Shown here: positions 22,248 through 22,302 of the stretch, in pieces | Layout: each line of letters opens with the position of its first letter | Numbering within the stretch: position 1 is the stretch's first letter | NCBI GenBank assembly: GCA_964454685.1 | Contig: CAYVTZ010000043.1 | Coordinates: 1-22,302, forward strand | DNA length: 22,302 nucleotides | Reading direction: 5' to 3' | DNA from: CAYVTZ01 sp964454685 | GTDB taxonomy: Bacteria; Bacillota; Clostridia; Christensenellales; Christensenellaceae | Notes under the pieces: generated by a model | Databases searched by the model: none | What the model saw: only the letters and a program-made list of their open reading frames with translations | What the model was told of the DNA's origin: nothing | Made by a program: the position numbers and the translations under genes

Positions 22248-22302
22248 TCACACCCCCTGTGCCACCTTCTCGCACGCCGTTCGCAGCGCCTTGCGATACT
22301 TC
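22248..22302 (-). CDS. 3' end of an upstream gene (5' part outside window)
   Basis: The last 17 codons before a TGA at 22248 read KYRKALRTACEKVAQGV. The stop is four bases before the next start, so the two genes form a translational pair. The frame is open to the right edge. The fragment is too short to identify; it is helical and basic. Confidence 0.5.
   Translation of the reverse strand, partial: KYRKALRTACEKVAQGV

Noticed and set aside
1..22302. Z-genome (2-aminoadenine) phage
   Set aside because: Only a MazZ-like domain is present; purZ and datZ are not in the window, and DUF5664 proteins occur in many phages with normal DNA.

Overview
The window is a block of a tailed-phage genome or prophage. 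Every gene I can support lies on the minus strand, so gene order runs from the right edge of the window to the left. Strong AGGAGG-type ribosome binding sites, short ATGA/GTGA stop-start overlaps and the gene families (ArpU/RinA-like late regulator, HUH protein, polyvalent protein) point to a moderately GC-rich Bacillota host, probably a Clostridia member. This host call is an inference. No integrase, repressor, lysis gene, tRNA, rRNA, CRISPR array or IS element is visible, so temperate versus lytic lifestyle cannot be decided here.

Right part (about 19.3-22.3 kb), early/replication side: the end of an unidentified gene, a zinc-ribbon protein, an HUH-type rolling-circle-like endonuclease with its own sigma-70-type promoter and a palindromic operator candidate, an intergenic patch with five TGCTC heptamers around a GC-rich hairpin, a protein fusing DNA-binding-like segments to a dATP/dGTP diphosphohydrolase (DUF5664/MazZ-like) domain, and an ArpU/RinA-like regulator.

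Middle (18.3-19.3 kb): a regulatory region with a plausible activator-dependent late promoter, followed by a hicA-hicB toxin-antitoxin pair that carries its own consensus promoter, an operator-like palindrome and a terminator. It sits as an independent 'moron' between the late regulator and the packaging genes.

Left of that (7-18.3 kb), the virion operon: small and large terminase, a small membrane protein, portal, zinc-ribbon miniprotein, scaffold, major capsid protein with a C-terminal chitobiase-C-like domain, two small neck-region genes, a 618-residue tail-hub/nozzle-type protein, a small unknown protein, a repeat-rich tail fibre and a fibre with a self-cleaving S74 chaperone. No tail tube, sheath or tape-measure gene lies between capsid and fibres, which suggests a short-tailed (podovirus-like) particle.

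Left end (1-7.2 kb): a coiled-coil, Ala/Gln-rich protein of the ejection type, then one uninterrupted frame of at least 2057 codons that leaves the window. It encodes a giant polyvalent protein with a HELTH zinc-protease motif, two tandem copies of a MuF-C/PBECR-like module and an LPD3-like segment at the edge. Its place after the tail and ejection-type genes suggests packaging in the particle and entry into the host with the DNA. The most interesting items are this giant protein and its recent internal duplication, the HTH-MazZ-like fusion, the HUH gene with its iteron/hairpin neighbourhood, and the self-contained hicAB insertion in the late control region.
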